A stretch of DNA of 64,000 nt from assembly GCF_000002235.5 (NCBI RefSeq), contig NW_022145599.1, positions 2,983,677 through 3,047,676 of the forward strand, given 5' to 3'. The DNA is from Strongylocentrotus purpuratus. Its lineage: Eukaryota; Echinodermata; Echinoidea; Camarodonta; Strongylocentrotidae. Below, one piece after another: positions 61,801-64,000 of this stretch. Both the position numbers and the translations under genes were made by a program. The notes beneath the pieces were generated by a model that worked only from the letters and a program-made list of their open reading frames with translations, made no database searches and had not been told where the DNA came from. The number at the start of each line of letters is the position of its first letter. Position 1 is the stretch's first letter.

Positions 61801-63522
61801 GTGTCATTTTGTAAATGATTTTCAAAATCAGGACGTATTTTTATTTGTTGTGTGTGTCCAATTTAATAAAAAAGAAAAACCAGAATCTATGAATGGTGAA
61901 ATATAATAATAATCCTGAGATTATCCTTGTTCTTCTCACACAGTGACCGTACCATCTACCGGTACCTCAGCATCTTACCCTCCGACGGATTCGACGTCTT
62001 CACCATCATCAACCCCCTCATCGACAGAACCTGGTAAAAGATGATTGCTTATTGCTGATATACAATTAACTCAATTGGCATAATGGTGATGATGATGATA
62101 ATGATAATGATAATAATAATAATGATGATGATGTTAATGATAATAATAATTATAAGGACGGTCATGAAACTACTATTATATACTAGTACTACTACTACTA
62201 CTACTACCATCACTACTACTACTACTACTACTACTACTTAGAATGATAACAATATTTAGATAGCGATCAATTTAAAATGATGATGATATTGACCTTTACC
62301 TAATTGCTATGAAAACATGTATGCTGCATATAAGTAAGCAACCGGCGACTTTAAGTCTTCTCCCAGGGAATTAGTAATACGGATCAATGCCTTACCTTGG
62401 TTTCGACCCGGGACCTTCCGTTTACGGGACTACTTCTCTGCCTCTGAGCCATTGTCTTCTTCTTCTTCTATGTGTCATACCCTGAGACGTTGGCGACCAT
62501 GGAGTGCCACAACTCTCTATCCCATATTCTATGAAGTAATTCATTCTCCCCGAGATCAATTCCATATTCAGAAATTCCACTCCTTAAGCTACTCATCCAC
62601 AGAATCATCCTTCTTCCCTTACTCCTACTCCCCTTGATTCTTCCAGTCAGTGCAAGATTTTCCATACCATTCTTCCGTATAACATGCTCCAAGAAGCTCA
62701 GCTGTCGACCTCCTATATTATTCACAAACTGTCGTCTTGTTCCTGCCATGGCAAATACCTCATCATTAGAAACTCTTTCTGTCCATGAAATTCTTAGCAT
62801 CCTTCTCAGGAACCAAACTTTACCACTTTCCAGTCGCTTTCTTAGGTCTGATGTCAGGGTCCAAGCTTCACACCCATAAAATAGAACTGAATACACGTAG
62901 CAATTGAGCACGCAGAGTCTCGTTTTCATCTTCAGCTTCTTATTCTTTAGGATGTTTTCTAACTTGGAGAAAGTTGATTTTGCAAGTTCAATCCTTCTCT
63001 TGATTTCTTTCTCGCCTCTTGCATCGTCTGTAATTGTAGTTCCGAGGTAATTAACAGAGGTGGCTTGCTTTATTTGATTGTTGTTGATCTTAAGAGAGCA
63101 TGGTATTCCTCCCTTCTTTGAAATTACTATGCATTCCGTTTTCTTGTAATTTAATGATAATCCTCTCTTGTCACTTTCTCTGACGACAACATCCAAAAGT
63201 CCCTGCAGGTCCTTCTCTGAATCTGCGATTAATATAGTATTATCCGCATACTGTATGTTTGTACCTTTTCCTTTTGACACCATATTTTTGTGTCATTTTG
63301 TAAATGATTTTCAAAATCTGTTCATATTTTTATCTGTTGTGTGTGTCCAATTTGATAAAAACAGAAAAAAAAGAATCTATGAATTGTGAAATATCATAGT
63401 AATCCTGAGATAATCGTTGTTATCTTACACAGCGACCGTACCAACTACCGGTACTTCAGCTTCTAACCCTCCAACGGAATCGATGTCTTTACCATCATCA
63501 ACCCCCTCATCGACAGAACCTG
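21211..63522 (+). CDS. CLCA: CLCA-family protein with EGF/sushi/mucin-like tail (25 exons seen; 3' incomplete)
   Basis: Twenty-five coding exons join in phase to about 1,359 residues and continue past the right edge. Order: signal peptide (1-22); CLCA N-terminal metalloprotease domain (~25-300) with zinc motif HEWGH at 162-166, close to the human CLCA1 position; VWA domain (~333-500) with MIDAS residues DTSGS 340-344, Thr410 and Asp441; beta-sandwich region (~540-970); an EGF-like and a sushi-like module; six cbEGF exons; three Ser/Thr/Pro-rich exons. CLCAs are secreted, self-cleaving zinc proteases that raise calcium-activated chloride current by acting on TMEM16A; whether this one does is inference. 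Vertebrate CLCAs lack the EGF/sushi/mucin tail. No transmembrane segment or stop is seen in the exons available. Splice sites are by eye. Confidence 0.88.
21590..23175 (+). mobile_element. 5'-truncated CR1/Jockey-like LINE in CLCA intron 1
   Basis: Only the second half of the reverse transcriptase and the C-terminal region remain. Before the long ORF, other frames hold remnants of motif B ([19 protein letters not shown], near 21769) and motif C. The open segment 21915-22703 follows. The 3' part has a (TC)n tract at 22850-22900 and a (TG)n-like tract near 22955-23000. The 5' end is truncated and the limits are estimated. Confidence 0.7.
21915..22703 (+). pseudogene. LINE reverse transcriptase C-terminal half
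   Basis: 262 codons. [19 protein letters not shown] is the region after the FADD motif. [18 protein letters not shown] is the thumb motif. Next come [15 protein letters not shown] and [14 protein letters not shown], and a C-terminus ending [10 protein letters not shown]. This is typical of CR1/Jockey-like elements. The N-terminal RT motifs are outside this frame. Confidence 0.75.
23438..23540. mobile_element. Short Tc1/mariner-like MITE (CCGTGTGAGTCAA family), copy 2, truncated
   Basis: It starts after TA with CCGTGTGATTAAAAAAAAAG and runs collinear with copies 1 and 3 for about 100 bp, then meets SINE sequence. Confidence 0.55.
23538..23870 (-). repeat. tRNA-derived SINE (copy 2)
   Basis: On the minus strand the head reads GTGGTCGAGTGGATATGTC (A-box), then ACTGTAGATCACAAGGTCC, then GCGGTTCAAGTCCCGCC (B-box). 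The body contains TGGCAAGACATTGATCTAC and GGGTACCCGGTAGG, matching copy 3. Located in CLCA intron 1. Confidence 0.7.
25146..25229. repeat. Tandem palindromic 21-bp repeat (TTCTTGATATCAAGAA)
   Basis: About four consecutive copies of a palindrome centred on GATATC. Direct repeats GGAATAAATG.TAAAAC flank the stretch at about 25028 and 25228. Confidence 0.8.
25484..25778 (+). CDS. CLCA: CLCA exon 2: metalloprotease domain, N-terminal part
   Basis: Acceptor TTGACAG, donor TTAG/GTATTT, 295 bases, phase 0 to 1. Encodes [20 protein letters not shown] and IPSHW, the strongly conserved CLCA 'LF.AT..R.YF.NV.ILIP' block. [11 protein letters not shown] follows, matching the family's Cys-Gly stretch before the zinc motif. 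Confidence 0.88.
25869..26188. mobile_element. Short Tc1/mariner-like MITE (CCGTGTGAGTCAA family), copy 3, two-armed
   Basis: 320 bp between TA dinucleotides. The left CCGTGTGAGTCAAGAAAAAG and right CTTTTTTTGACTTACACTG ends are inverted. The arms pair over roughly 140 bp each, including GTGTTTTATCCCAAATC. It begins only 90 bp after the exon 2 donor. Confidence 0.75.
26190..27795. other. Intron 2 of CLCA, no gene seen
   Basis: AT-rich intronic sequence. I found no repeat with clear ends and no exon-like frame. Confidence 0.4.
27804..27903. mobile_element. 100-bp foldback hAT-like MITE with perfect 8-bp target duplication
   Basis: TGATGAAG flanks it exactly (27796-27803 and 27904-27911). It is a hairpin: the left arm starts CATGGGCGTAAATC and the right arm ends GATTTACGCCCATG. 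The inner arms ACCTATTGTTCAGGGGG and CCCCCTGAACAATAGGT also pair, leaving a loop of only a few bases. Confidence 0.85.
28486..28621 (+). CDS. CLCA: CLCA exon 3: zinc-binding HEWGH
   Basis: Acceptor TTAACAG, donor TTAT/GTAAGT, 136 bases, phase 1 to 2. Encodes [19 protein letters not shown], equivalent to the HEWAHLRWGVFDEY signature of CLCA proteases. Both zinc His, the catalytic Glu and the downstream Glu are kept; the Ala of the family motif is Gly here. Confidence 0.9.
29097..29390. repeat. Tandem duplication of a ~155-bp unit in CLCA intron 3
   Basis: Two adjacent copies share TACCTCCGACCTTAAATGA, GGCGCTATGGT and TTCACCAACACAGTTAA. Confidence 0.75.
29635..30465. mobile_element. CGTACG-rich inverted-repeat element, 831 bp, superfamily unknown
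   Basis: The left end GCGGTGGTCACATCCCGCCG (29635-) and right end CACCGTGGG-type repeat (30445-30465, reverse complement GCGTTGGTCACATCCCACCG) are 21-bp inverted repeats with two mismatches. The interior is much more GC-rich than its surroundings and packed with ACGT, CGTACG, GTAAGCACGT and TGCGTTCGGGC direct repeats. I see no convincing target duplication or transposase. Confidence 0.65.
30690..30750. repeat. (GA)n microsatellite
   Basis: Simple GA tract, 3' of the CGTACG-rich element in CLCA intron 3. Confidence 0.95.
30896..31073 (+). CDS. CLCA: CLCA exon 4: cysteine-containing segment
   Basis: Acceptor TTTGCAG, donor AAC/GTAAGA, 178 bases, phase 2 to 0. Contains four cysteines (CSQEYE, GTCSGN, TGCIVR region). 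It lies where vertebrate CLCAs have a Cys-rich motif between the zinc site and VWA. Sequence similarity is weak, so the assignment rests on position and phase. Confidence 0.75.
31440..31620. repeat. GATGATAAT-type simple repeat in CLCA intron 4
   Basis: Degenerate GAT/AAT tract. Asp/Asn-rich ORFs over it are artefacts. Confidence 0.8.
32027..32159 (+). CDS. CLCA: CLCA exon 5: EAPNKHN signature
   Basis: Acceptor ATTTAG, donor AACG/GTTTGT, 133 bases, phase 0 to 1. Encodes [11 protein letters not shown], then [19 protein letters not shown]. The latter is the conserved 'EAPN..N..CN.RS.WEV' block of CLCAs that precedes the VWA domain. Confidence 0.9.
32510..32640. repeat. Short dispersed repeat with TATATAGCGCC motif
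   Basis: TTTATATAGCGCCTTTACAT followed by CTCAAGGCG. A similar TTATATAGCGC occurs near 23905 beside a SINE. Probably a SINE- or LINE-tail fragment in CLCA intron 5. Confidence 0.35.
32872..32993 (+). CDS. CLCA: CLCA exon 6: start of VWA domain, MIDAS DxSxS
   Basis: Acceptor CCTGCAG, donor GGG/GTATGT, 122 bases, phase 1 to 0. Ends [14 protein letters not shown], the first strand and MIDAS metal-binding loop (Asp340, Ser342, Ser344) of a VWA domain. Confidence 0.9.
33631..33855 (+). CDS. CLCA: CLCA exon 7: VWA domain middle
   Basis: Acceptor ACACAG, donor GAG/GTAAGA, 225 bases, phase 0 to 0. Encodes [27 protein letters not shown], then [16 protein letters not shown]. The GGT supplies the MIDAS Thr. 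The residue after it is Cys where vertebrate CLCAs usually have Ser, pairing possibly with the Cys three residues on. Confidence 0.9.
34003..34395. repeat. Dispersed ~390-bp repeat in CLCA intron 7, copy 1
   Basis: It shares GGTTGAGAGCTCGTCAC, GTACTATTTGGGAG, T-rich tracts and CTATTGGAGTCACCTCTTGC with the segment at 36930-37330. Probably a MITE; no clear terminal repeats. Confidence 0.6.
34513..34699 (+). CDS. CLCA: CLCA exon 8: VWA domain C-terminal part
   Basis: Acceptor CCTAAAG, donor ACAG/GTAAAT, 187 bases, phase 0 to 1. Encodes [15 protein letters not shown], the third MIDAS Asp (441), and [19 protein letters not shown], matching the 'HTVALG..A..EL..L' stretch of CLCAs. Confidence 0.9.
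34752..35112. repeat. Inverted minisatellite: ACAACTACCCCC-type units facing TAGTTGTCCGGGGG-type units
   Basis: The left half repeats a ~13-15-bp unit (CCCCCTAGGACAACTA) in one orientation. The right half repeats its reverse complement (TAGTTGTCCGGGGGTAG). The outer boundaries GGTTCTAGGACACC and GGGTACGGTACC are roughly inverted. The whole could fold into a long hairpin. Related arrays lie at 43556-43835 and 44036-44320, and a short relic lies in each EGF unit. Confidence 0.85.
35428..35695 (+). repeat. tRNA-derived SINE (copy 3)
   Basis: tRNA-like head: GGGGGTCCGGTGGATAAGTC, then ACTGTAGATCCC, then GGGGTTAAAATCCCTGTC (B-box-like). The body has TTTGTCAAGACAATAATCTG and GGGTACTCGGCGGGAAC as in copy 2, and a 3' part ending GGGAGCGCCAGGAG. 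Located in CLCA intron 8. Confidence 0.7.
35695..35830. repeat. (TTATATTATAATCC)n-like AT repeat
   Basis: Three or more copies of TTATTTATATTATAATCC-type sequence following the SINE tail. Confidence 0.7.
35970..36073 (+). CDS. CLCA: CLCA exon 9: end of VWA domain
   Basis: Acceptor TTGCAG, donor CAG/GTATGT, 104 bases, phase 1 to 0. Encodes [20 protein letters not shown], corresponding to the 'TGG...F..D......L..A' end of the CLCA VWA domain. Confidence 0.85.
36400..36828. mobile_element. hAT-like non-autonomous element, 429 bp, perfect 8-bp target duplication
   Basis: It starts CAGTGGCGTATGCAGAATTT and ends CCCCTGCCTACGCGTCTG. CCTGTACC flanks it exactly (36392-36399 and 36829-36836). The interior contains two copies of CGCAACGACTCAGCCA-CCGCTGAATAAG, each followed by a long G run, and other homopolymers. 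Located in CLCA intron 9. Confidence 0.87.
36930..37330. repeat. Dispersed ~390-bp repeat in CLCA intron 9, copy 2
   Basis: Collinear with 34003-34395: GGTTGAGAGCTCGTCACGTG, GAGTACTATTTGGGAG, then ATTGGAGTCACCTCTTGCGC and CTCAGGACAGTGTATATTTG. Confidence 0.6.
37504..37633 (+). CDS. CLCA: CLCA exon 10: post-VWA beta-sandwich
   Basis: Acceptor TGTATAG, donor CCAG/GTATAT, 130 bases, phase 0 to 1. Encodes [20 protein letters not shown], then [20 protein letters not shown], equivalent to the 'I.....DSTVG..T.F...W' stretch of CLCAs. Confidence 0.85.
38295..38410 (+). CDS. CLCA: CLCA exon 11
   Basis: Acceptor ATTATAG, donor ATG/GTAATG, 116 bases, phase 1 to 0. Encodes [20 protein letters not shown], then [12 protein letters not shown]. 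Position and phase fit the CLCA beta-sandwich region. Confidence 0.82.
38785..39070 (+). CDS. CLCA: CLCA exon 12: GKW strand and DDGAG start
   Basis: Acceptor TTCGTAG, donor GCAG/GTATGG, 286 bases, phase 0 to 1. Encodes [20 protein letters not shown] (CLCA 'GKW.Y.L' block) and ends with [20 protein letters not shown] and DDGAG, a hallmark CLCA motif. Confidence 0.9.
39661..39861 (+). CDS. CLCA: CLCA exon 13: [14 protein letters not shown]
   Basis: Acceptor GACACAG, donor ATTG/GTAGCA, 201 bases, phase 1 to 1. Encodes [17 protein letters not shown], the CLCA 'GAD..KNDG.YSRYF' motif. The donor is not strong but gives the right phase. Confidence 0.88.
40368..40903. mobile_element. TTAA-flanked inverted-repeat element, copy B
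   Basis: TTAA flanks at 40364-40367 and 40904-40907. It is nearly identical to copy A (1684-2214). It ends only about 105 bp before the exon 14 acceptor and carries a 94-codon version of the copy A ORF. Confidence 0.78.
40471..40755 (+). CDS. Hypothetical 94-aa ORF inside TTAA element copy B
   Basis: Reads [18 protein letters not shown] and ends [14 protein letters not shown]. The few differences from copy A include several amino-acid changes and a shifted C-terminus, so there is no sign of protein-level constraint. Function unknown. Confidence 0.2.
   Translation: MKMSPSGKITTISCQIDFRAIEPQSNSLDFQTIVPNGHTFYAAQRFNQFNLGHHKKWVIDVDKCSCTLYNSFHVCYYQRRKKPVSHSIVSDSEV
41013..41264 (+). CDS. CLCA: CLCA exon 14: FnIII-like segment
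   Basis: Acceptor CGTTTCAG, donor ACTG/GTAAGG, 252 bases, phase 1 to 1. Encodes [16 protein letters not shown], then [12 protein letters not shown] and [16 protein letters not shown]. This matches the CLCA 'FSRTASGG...PP..I.DL...L.W.APG...D.G' region. Confidence 0.9.
41539..41931 (+). CDS. CLCA: CLCA exon 15: end of CLCA core and first EGF-like module
   Basis: Acceptor ATCAACAG, phase 1. Encodes [19 protein letters not shown] (CLCA 'ASSYEIRMS....DDF'), then [19 protein letters not shown], the last CLCA-conserved block. It runs directly into a six-cysteine EGF-like module, [20 protein letters not shown] and [13 protein letters not shown]. The donor is either C/GTACAT (41925) or T/GTATGT (41931). 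Both keep phase 1; I prefer the second because it is the better donor and gives the next module an even cysteine count. Confidence 0.82.
42217..42290. repeat. (TA)n microsatellite
   Basis: Long TA dinucleotide tract in CLCA intron 15. Confidence 0.95.
42308..42777. mobile_element. TTAA-type inverted-repeat element, copy C, diverged
   Basis: Begins AGGTACTATGTTCCATG and ends GCAAAAGGGACATAATAA. It is alignable with copies A and B but has substitutions and small deletions; the ORF is broken early. Confidence 0.65.
43099..43290 (+). CDS. CLCA: CLCA exon 16: sushi/CCP-like module
   Basis: Acceptor ATATGAAG, donor AATG/GTAAGA, 192 bases, phase 1 to 1. Encodes [37 protein letters not shown] and a PWC end. 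The L-P, NGTC, CDAGY and terminal W-C follow the sushi pattern, with extra cysteines as in selectin-type modules. Several NxS/NxT sites suggest N-glycosylation. Not part of vertebrate CLCAs. Confidence 0.75.
43380..44330. repeat. Tandem duplication of a ~460-bp block with GA tract and ACAACTACCCCC minisatellite
   Basis: Two consecutive blocks each contain (GA)n plus a G run (43388-43432; 43850-43885), GATATGAGAAGAAGGT, then TGTCTTTTCGTGGATTTTTG, CCTGAACCCATGCTACACCA, GGTTCTAGG and a minisatellite of ACAACTACCCCC-type units. The second ends with an inverted TAGTTGTCC arm. Confidence 0.8.
44211..45820. repeat. EGF tandem unit 1 (1.61 kb)
   Basis: First of six direct repeats that include an EGF exon and its flanking intron. 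Unit borders are placed at CCCTACGACAACCATCC. This unit lacks ~140 bp, present in units 2-6, near 45040. Confidence 0.9.
45209..45322 (+). CDS. CLCA: CLCA exon 17: cbEGF module 1
   Basis: Acceptor TTATCAG, donor AACC/GTAAGT, 114 bases, phase 1 to 1, 38 residues. Encodes [30 protein letters not shown] and EGKNCEN, with all six EGF cysteines. N-E-C fits a calcium-binding EGF start, and C-x-D-x(4)-Y-x-C-x-C is the Asp/Asn beta-hydroxylation consensus. Confidence 0.9.
46615..47422. mobile_element. hAT-like non-autonomous element, 808 bp, inserted in EGF unit 2
   Basis: It starts CAGTGGCGTAGACAGG and ends GTCTACGCCCCTG, inverted repeats. The flanks are ATATCATG and ATATCATT (7/8). Comparison with units 1 and 3-6 shows that the interrupted site is TACATATCATGTGTG and that a few flanking bases were lost. 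The interior holds a second nested element (46659-47099) and ATT/ATC-rich simple repeats. Confidence 0.8.
46659..47099. mobile_element. Nested hAT-like element of a second subfamily, 441 bp
   Basis: It starts CAGGGGCGGATCTAGC and ends GTAGATCCGCGCCTG, inverted repeats with few mismatches, inside the 46615-47422 element. CGATGCGGAGCATCG and CCGCGAAGCGGCG are small palindromes in its left part. Its termini match the 2.5-3.0 kb elements more than its host element. Confidence 0.7.
47755..47868 (+). CDS. CLCA: CLCA exon 18: cbEGF module 2
   Basis: 114 bases, phase 1 to 1, same splice sites as exon 17. Encodes the same module with [12 protein letters not shown] (Thr in place of Ile). All six cysteines are present. 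Confidence 0.9.
48366..50112. repeat. EGF tandem unit 3 (1.75 kb)
   Basis: Complete unit, very close to unit 4 through intron and exon. Confidence 0.9.
49502..49615 (+). CDS. CLCA: CLCA exon 19: cbEGF module 3
   Basis: 114 bases, phase 1 to 1. Sequence over the exon is identical to module 4 ([12 protein letters not shown] version). All six cysteines are present. Confidence 0.9.
50113..51860. repeat. EGF tandem unit 4 (1.75 kb)
   Basis: Complete unit, the closest relative of unit 3, sharing small variants such as GGTTGAAATATTG and TTTTGTAATATTATC. Confidence 0.9.
51250..51363 (+). CDS. CLCA: CLCA exon 20: cbEGF module 4
   Basis: 114 bases, phase 1 to 1, identical to module 3. Suggests a very recent duplication or gene conversion. 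Confidence 0.9.
51861..53592. repeat. EGF tandem unit 5 (1.73 kb)
   Basis: Complete unit. It lacks a short stretch after GCAGCCGAAAT (near 52550) present in the others. It groups with unit 6 by variants such as TTTTTGTAGCAACAG and GAATAAACGATG. Confidence 0.9.
52978..53091 (+). CDS. CLCA: CLCA exon 21: cbEGF module 5, third cysteine replaced by Arg
   Basis: 114 bases, phase 1 to 1. Encodes [16 protein letters not shown] where the other five copies have NNGTCYDL. The codon at 53022-53024 is CGT instead of TGT. This removes the third EGF cysteine, so the usual C1-C3 disulfide cannot form and one cysteine is left unpaired. The frame and splice sites stay intact. Confidence 0.88.
53593..55340. 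repeat. EGF tandem unit 6 (1.75 kb)
   Basis: Last unit. It ends where the border sequence TGTATATTT is followed by unrelated sequence leading to the minus-strand LINE. Confidence 0.9.
54728..54841 (+). CDS. CLCA: CLCA exon 22: cbEGF module 6
   Basis: 114 bases, phase 1 to 1. [12 protein letters not shown] version, all six cysteines present. The next exon I can recognise, at 61247, joins in the same phase. Confidence 0.9.
56107..57030 (-). pseudogene. LINE reverse transcriptase, motifs A-C and C-terminal region
   Basis: The open segment 57030-56365 carries [18 protein letters not shown] (motif A), [19 protein letters not shown] (motif B) and [11 protein letters not shown] (motif C, FADD), then [17 protein letters not shown]. 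The segment 56358-56107 continues with [14 protein letters not shown] in another frame. Confidence 0.82.
56978..57775 (-). pseudogene. LINE linker and reverse transcriptase N-terminal region
   Basis: 265 codons. Linker [17 protein letters not shown], then [20 protein letters not shown] (RT start), [36 protein letters not shown] and [12 protein letters not shown]. It ends at a frame break before motif A. Confidence 0.8.
57772..58995 (-). pseudogene. LINE endonuclease (EEP) domain
   Basis: 407 codons. [20 protein letters not shown], then [46 protein letters not shown] and [11 protein letters not shown]. These are the N-I-R-S, T-E-T-W, Y-R-P-P, G-D-F-N and S-D-H-L-P motifs of LINE endonucleases, all present. 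The first codons to about MALNDILND may be 5' UTR. Confidence 0.85.
59390..59660. other. GC-rich block, possibly LINE 5' UTR
   Basis: Markedly more GC-rich than its surroundings, with ACACCG, CCAGAC and GAAAC.CC phrases. It lies upstream of the minus-strand LINE. No gene recognised; the ORFs here overlap on both strands without features. Confidence 0.25.
59955..60494. mobile_element. TTAA-flanked MITE with long inverted arms, 540 bp
   Basis: TTAA at 59951-59954 and 60495-60498. The ends AGGGAAAGTCCACCCCCAAA and CAGGGTGGACTTCCCCT are inverted. The arms pair, with gaps, over roughly 170 bp, for example GAAGTTGTGATCAATCAAA versus TTTGATTGATCACAACTTC. Same superfamily style as 10614-11876. Confidence 0.8.
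60698..60900. mobile_element. hAT-like element fragment (CAAGCGCGTAGCCAGG end)
   Basis: Left terminus CAAGCGCGTAGCCAGGATTT, G run and CGGTAGTGAGCAC match the reverse complement of the right part of the 9306-9611 element. Small palindromes (GCACGCGAAGCGTGC; TCACGAAGTGA) follow. The right end is replaced by a copy-D fragment of the TTAA element. Confidence 0.6.
60903..61023. mobile_element. TTAA-type element fragment, copy D
   Basis: TACAAGTAGTGGGCTA, AGACAAATGCTCATGTACCT and GTCAGTCAGTCACACAATAG match the middle of copies A-C. Both ends are missing. Confidence 0.6.
61025..61736. repeat. Mucin-exon tandem unit 1 (~0.69 kb) with SINE head
   Basis: First of three direct repeats, each containing a minus-strand tRNA-like sequence (GGCTCAGTGGTAGAG A-box-like, GGTTCAA B-box-like on the minus strand), CATTTTGTAAATGATTTT, the 90-base exon, and GAT/ACT simple repeats. 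Period 692 bases between units 1 and 2. Confidence 0.8.
61247..61336 (+). CDS. CLCA: CLCA exon 23: Ser/Thr/Pro-rich module 1
   Basis: Acceptor CACACAG, donor CCTG/GTAAAA, 90 bases, phase 1 to 1, 30 residues: [15 protein letters not shown], then [14 protein letters not shown]. No cysteine; a mucin-like stalk likely to be O-glycosylated. It joins EGF module 6 in phase. Confidence 0.75.
61737..62415. repeat. Mucin-exon tandem unit 2 (~0.68 kb)
   Basis: Same order as unit 1. The (GAT)n and (ACT)n tracts after the exon differ in length. A fuller SINE body, TTAAGTC.T.TCC.AGG, TGCCTTACCTTGGTTT, is at its right end. Confidence 0.8.
61944..62033 (+). CDS. CLCA: CLCA exon 24: Ser/Thr/Pro-rich module 2
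   Basis: 90 bases, phase 1 to 1, same splice sites. [15 protein letters not shown], then [14 protein letters not shown], differing from module 1 by Q-to-P, N-to-Y and E-to-D. Confidence 0.75.
62455..63280 (-). mobile_element. RTE-like LINE fragment, 5'-truncated, minus strand
   Basis: An 826-bp insert whose left edge is a (TCT)n run, read on the minus strand as a short-repeat 3' tail typical of RTE-type LINEs. It carries only the RT C-terminal part. Its limits are fixed by comparison with the two uninterrupted units. Confidence 0.75.
62468..63283 (-). pseudogene. RTE-like reverse transcriptase C-terminal part
   Basis: 271 codons in one open frame. [14 protein letters not shown] is motif C with Asn for the second Asp (YADN, not YADD), so catalysis would fail. 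It continues [52 protein letters not shown] and [19 protein letters not shown], a C-terminus I know from RTE-related elements. The open frame despite truncation suggests a young insertion. Confidence 0.75.
63433..63522 (+). CDS. CLCA: CLCA exon 25: Ser/Thr/Pro-rich module 3
   Basis: 90 bases, acceptor CTTACACAG, phase 1 to 1. [15 protein letters not shown], then [14 protein letters not shown]. The transcript must continue beyond the window; no stop or transmembrane exon is present here. Confidence 0.72.
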
Positions 63523-63559
63523 GTAAAAGATTATTGATTATTCCTGATATACAATTAAC

Positions 63560-64000
63560 TCAATTGGCATAATGGTGATGATGATGATAATGATGATGAT
63601 GATGATGATAATGGTGGTAATAATGATAATAACAATGACAATAATAAAGATGATGATGAATTTAATAATAATATTAAAACCAATAATGATGATGGTAATA
63701 ATAATAATAATAATAATGATCGTGTTACTACTACTATACTACTATTAATACTACTTCTAGTACTATTACTTAAGGTATTACTATTACTACTAATAATATT
63801 AAAATAATGATAAATAAGACATGATACAAATAATGATTACAATAATAATATCAATAAGAAGAACAATAATAACCATAATCATAATAATAATCATAATGAT
63901 AATGATAAAAAAAAATTGATAATACTAGTGATTATATACAATAATCACAATAATAGTCATGGTGAAATTCATTTAAAAAAAGTGATCATACTAATGATGA
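63560..64000. repeat. GAT/AAT/ACT simple-repeat tract
   Basis: Trinucleotide-rich sequence like that after mucin exons 1 and 2 but longer. No exon seen to the window edge. Confidence 0.85.

Larger units (their letters stand above)
62416..63700. repeat. Mucin-exon tandem unit 3, interrupted by a LINE
   Basis: The unit is split by the RTE-like fragment at 62455-63280. The flanking sequence resumes at CATATTTTTGTGTCATTTTG. About 20 bases present in units 1-2 (CACTTTTTCATTTTGGAAC) are missing at the insertion point. Confidence 0.8.

Overview
The window is animal genomic DNA. It is AT-rich, with spliced genes that have long introns and consensus GT/AG sites, tRNA-derived SINEs, CR1/Jockey-like and RTE-like LINEs, and many short inverted-repeat transposons. 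The poly-G, hAT-like elements with CAGGGGCGTA-type ends and the domain make-up of the main gene fit a marine invertebrate deuterostome. An echinoderm, probably a sea urchin, is my best guess; this is inference. I saw no bacterial features, CRISPR array, rRNA gene, canonical tRNA gene or retrovirus-like element.

Layout. 1-3.2 kb holds repeats only, including a TTAA-flanked element with an 88-codon ORF. About 3.2-8.5 kb holds a small spliced gene on the + strand for a secreted, cysteine-containing, basic peptide. Its propeptide and mature parts are in phase across three exons, but the likely signal peptide lies in another frame. 8.8-14.9 kb is dense in nested MITE-like elements and includes a degenerate ~117-bp tandem array. 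14.9-18.8 kb is a nearly full-length but broken CR1/Jockey-like LINE. 19-21 kb holds MITEs, among them an 872-bp element made of two 425-bp inverted arms, ending about 260 bp upstream of the main gene.

The main gene runs from 21,211 past the right edge, over more than 42 kb on the + strand. It encodes a CLCA (calcium-activated chloride channel regulator) protein. I place 25 coding exons by splice sites, phase and similarity to CLCA proteins as I remember them. Together they give about 1,359 residues: signal peptide, zincin-like metalloprotease domain (HEWGH), Cys-rich segment, VWA domain with an intact MIDAS, beta-sandwich/FnIII-like region, one EGF-like module, one sushi-like module, six tandem calcium-binding-type EGF exons and at least three 30-residue Ser/Thr/Pro-rich exons. 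Vertebrate CLCAs have nothing like the EGF/sushi/mucin tail. All tail exons are phase 1-1, so each can be added or lost without disturbing the frame.

The EGF exons sit in six tandem units of about 1.75 kb, nearly identical through their introns (44.2-55.3 kb), so the protein's length is probably changing by recent tandem duplication. EGF copy 5 has lost one conserved cysteine. The Ser/Thr-rich exons sit in a second tandem array (61.0-64 kb) whose third unit carries an RTE-like LINE fragment. A CR1/Jockey-like LINE on the - strand (55.5-59 kb) separates the two arrays. The introns also carry SINEs, hAT-like elements with perfect 8-bp target duplications, and inverted minisatellites built on an ACAACTACCCCC-type motif.
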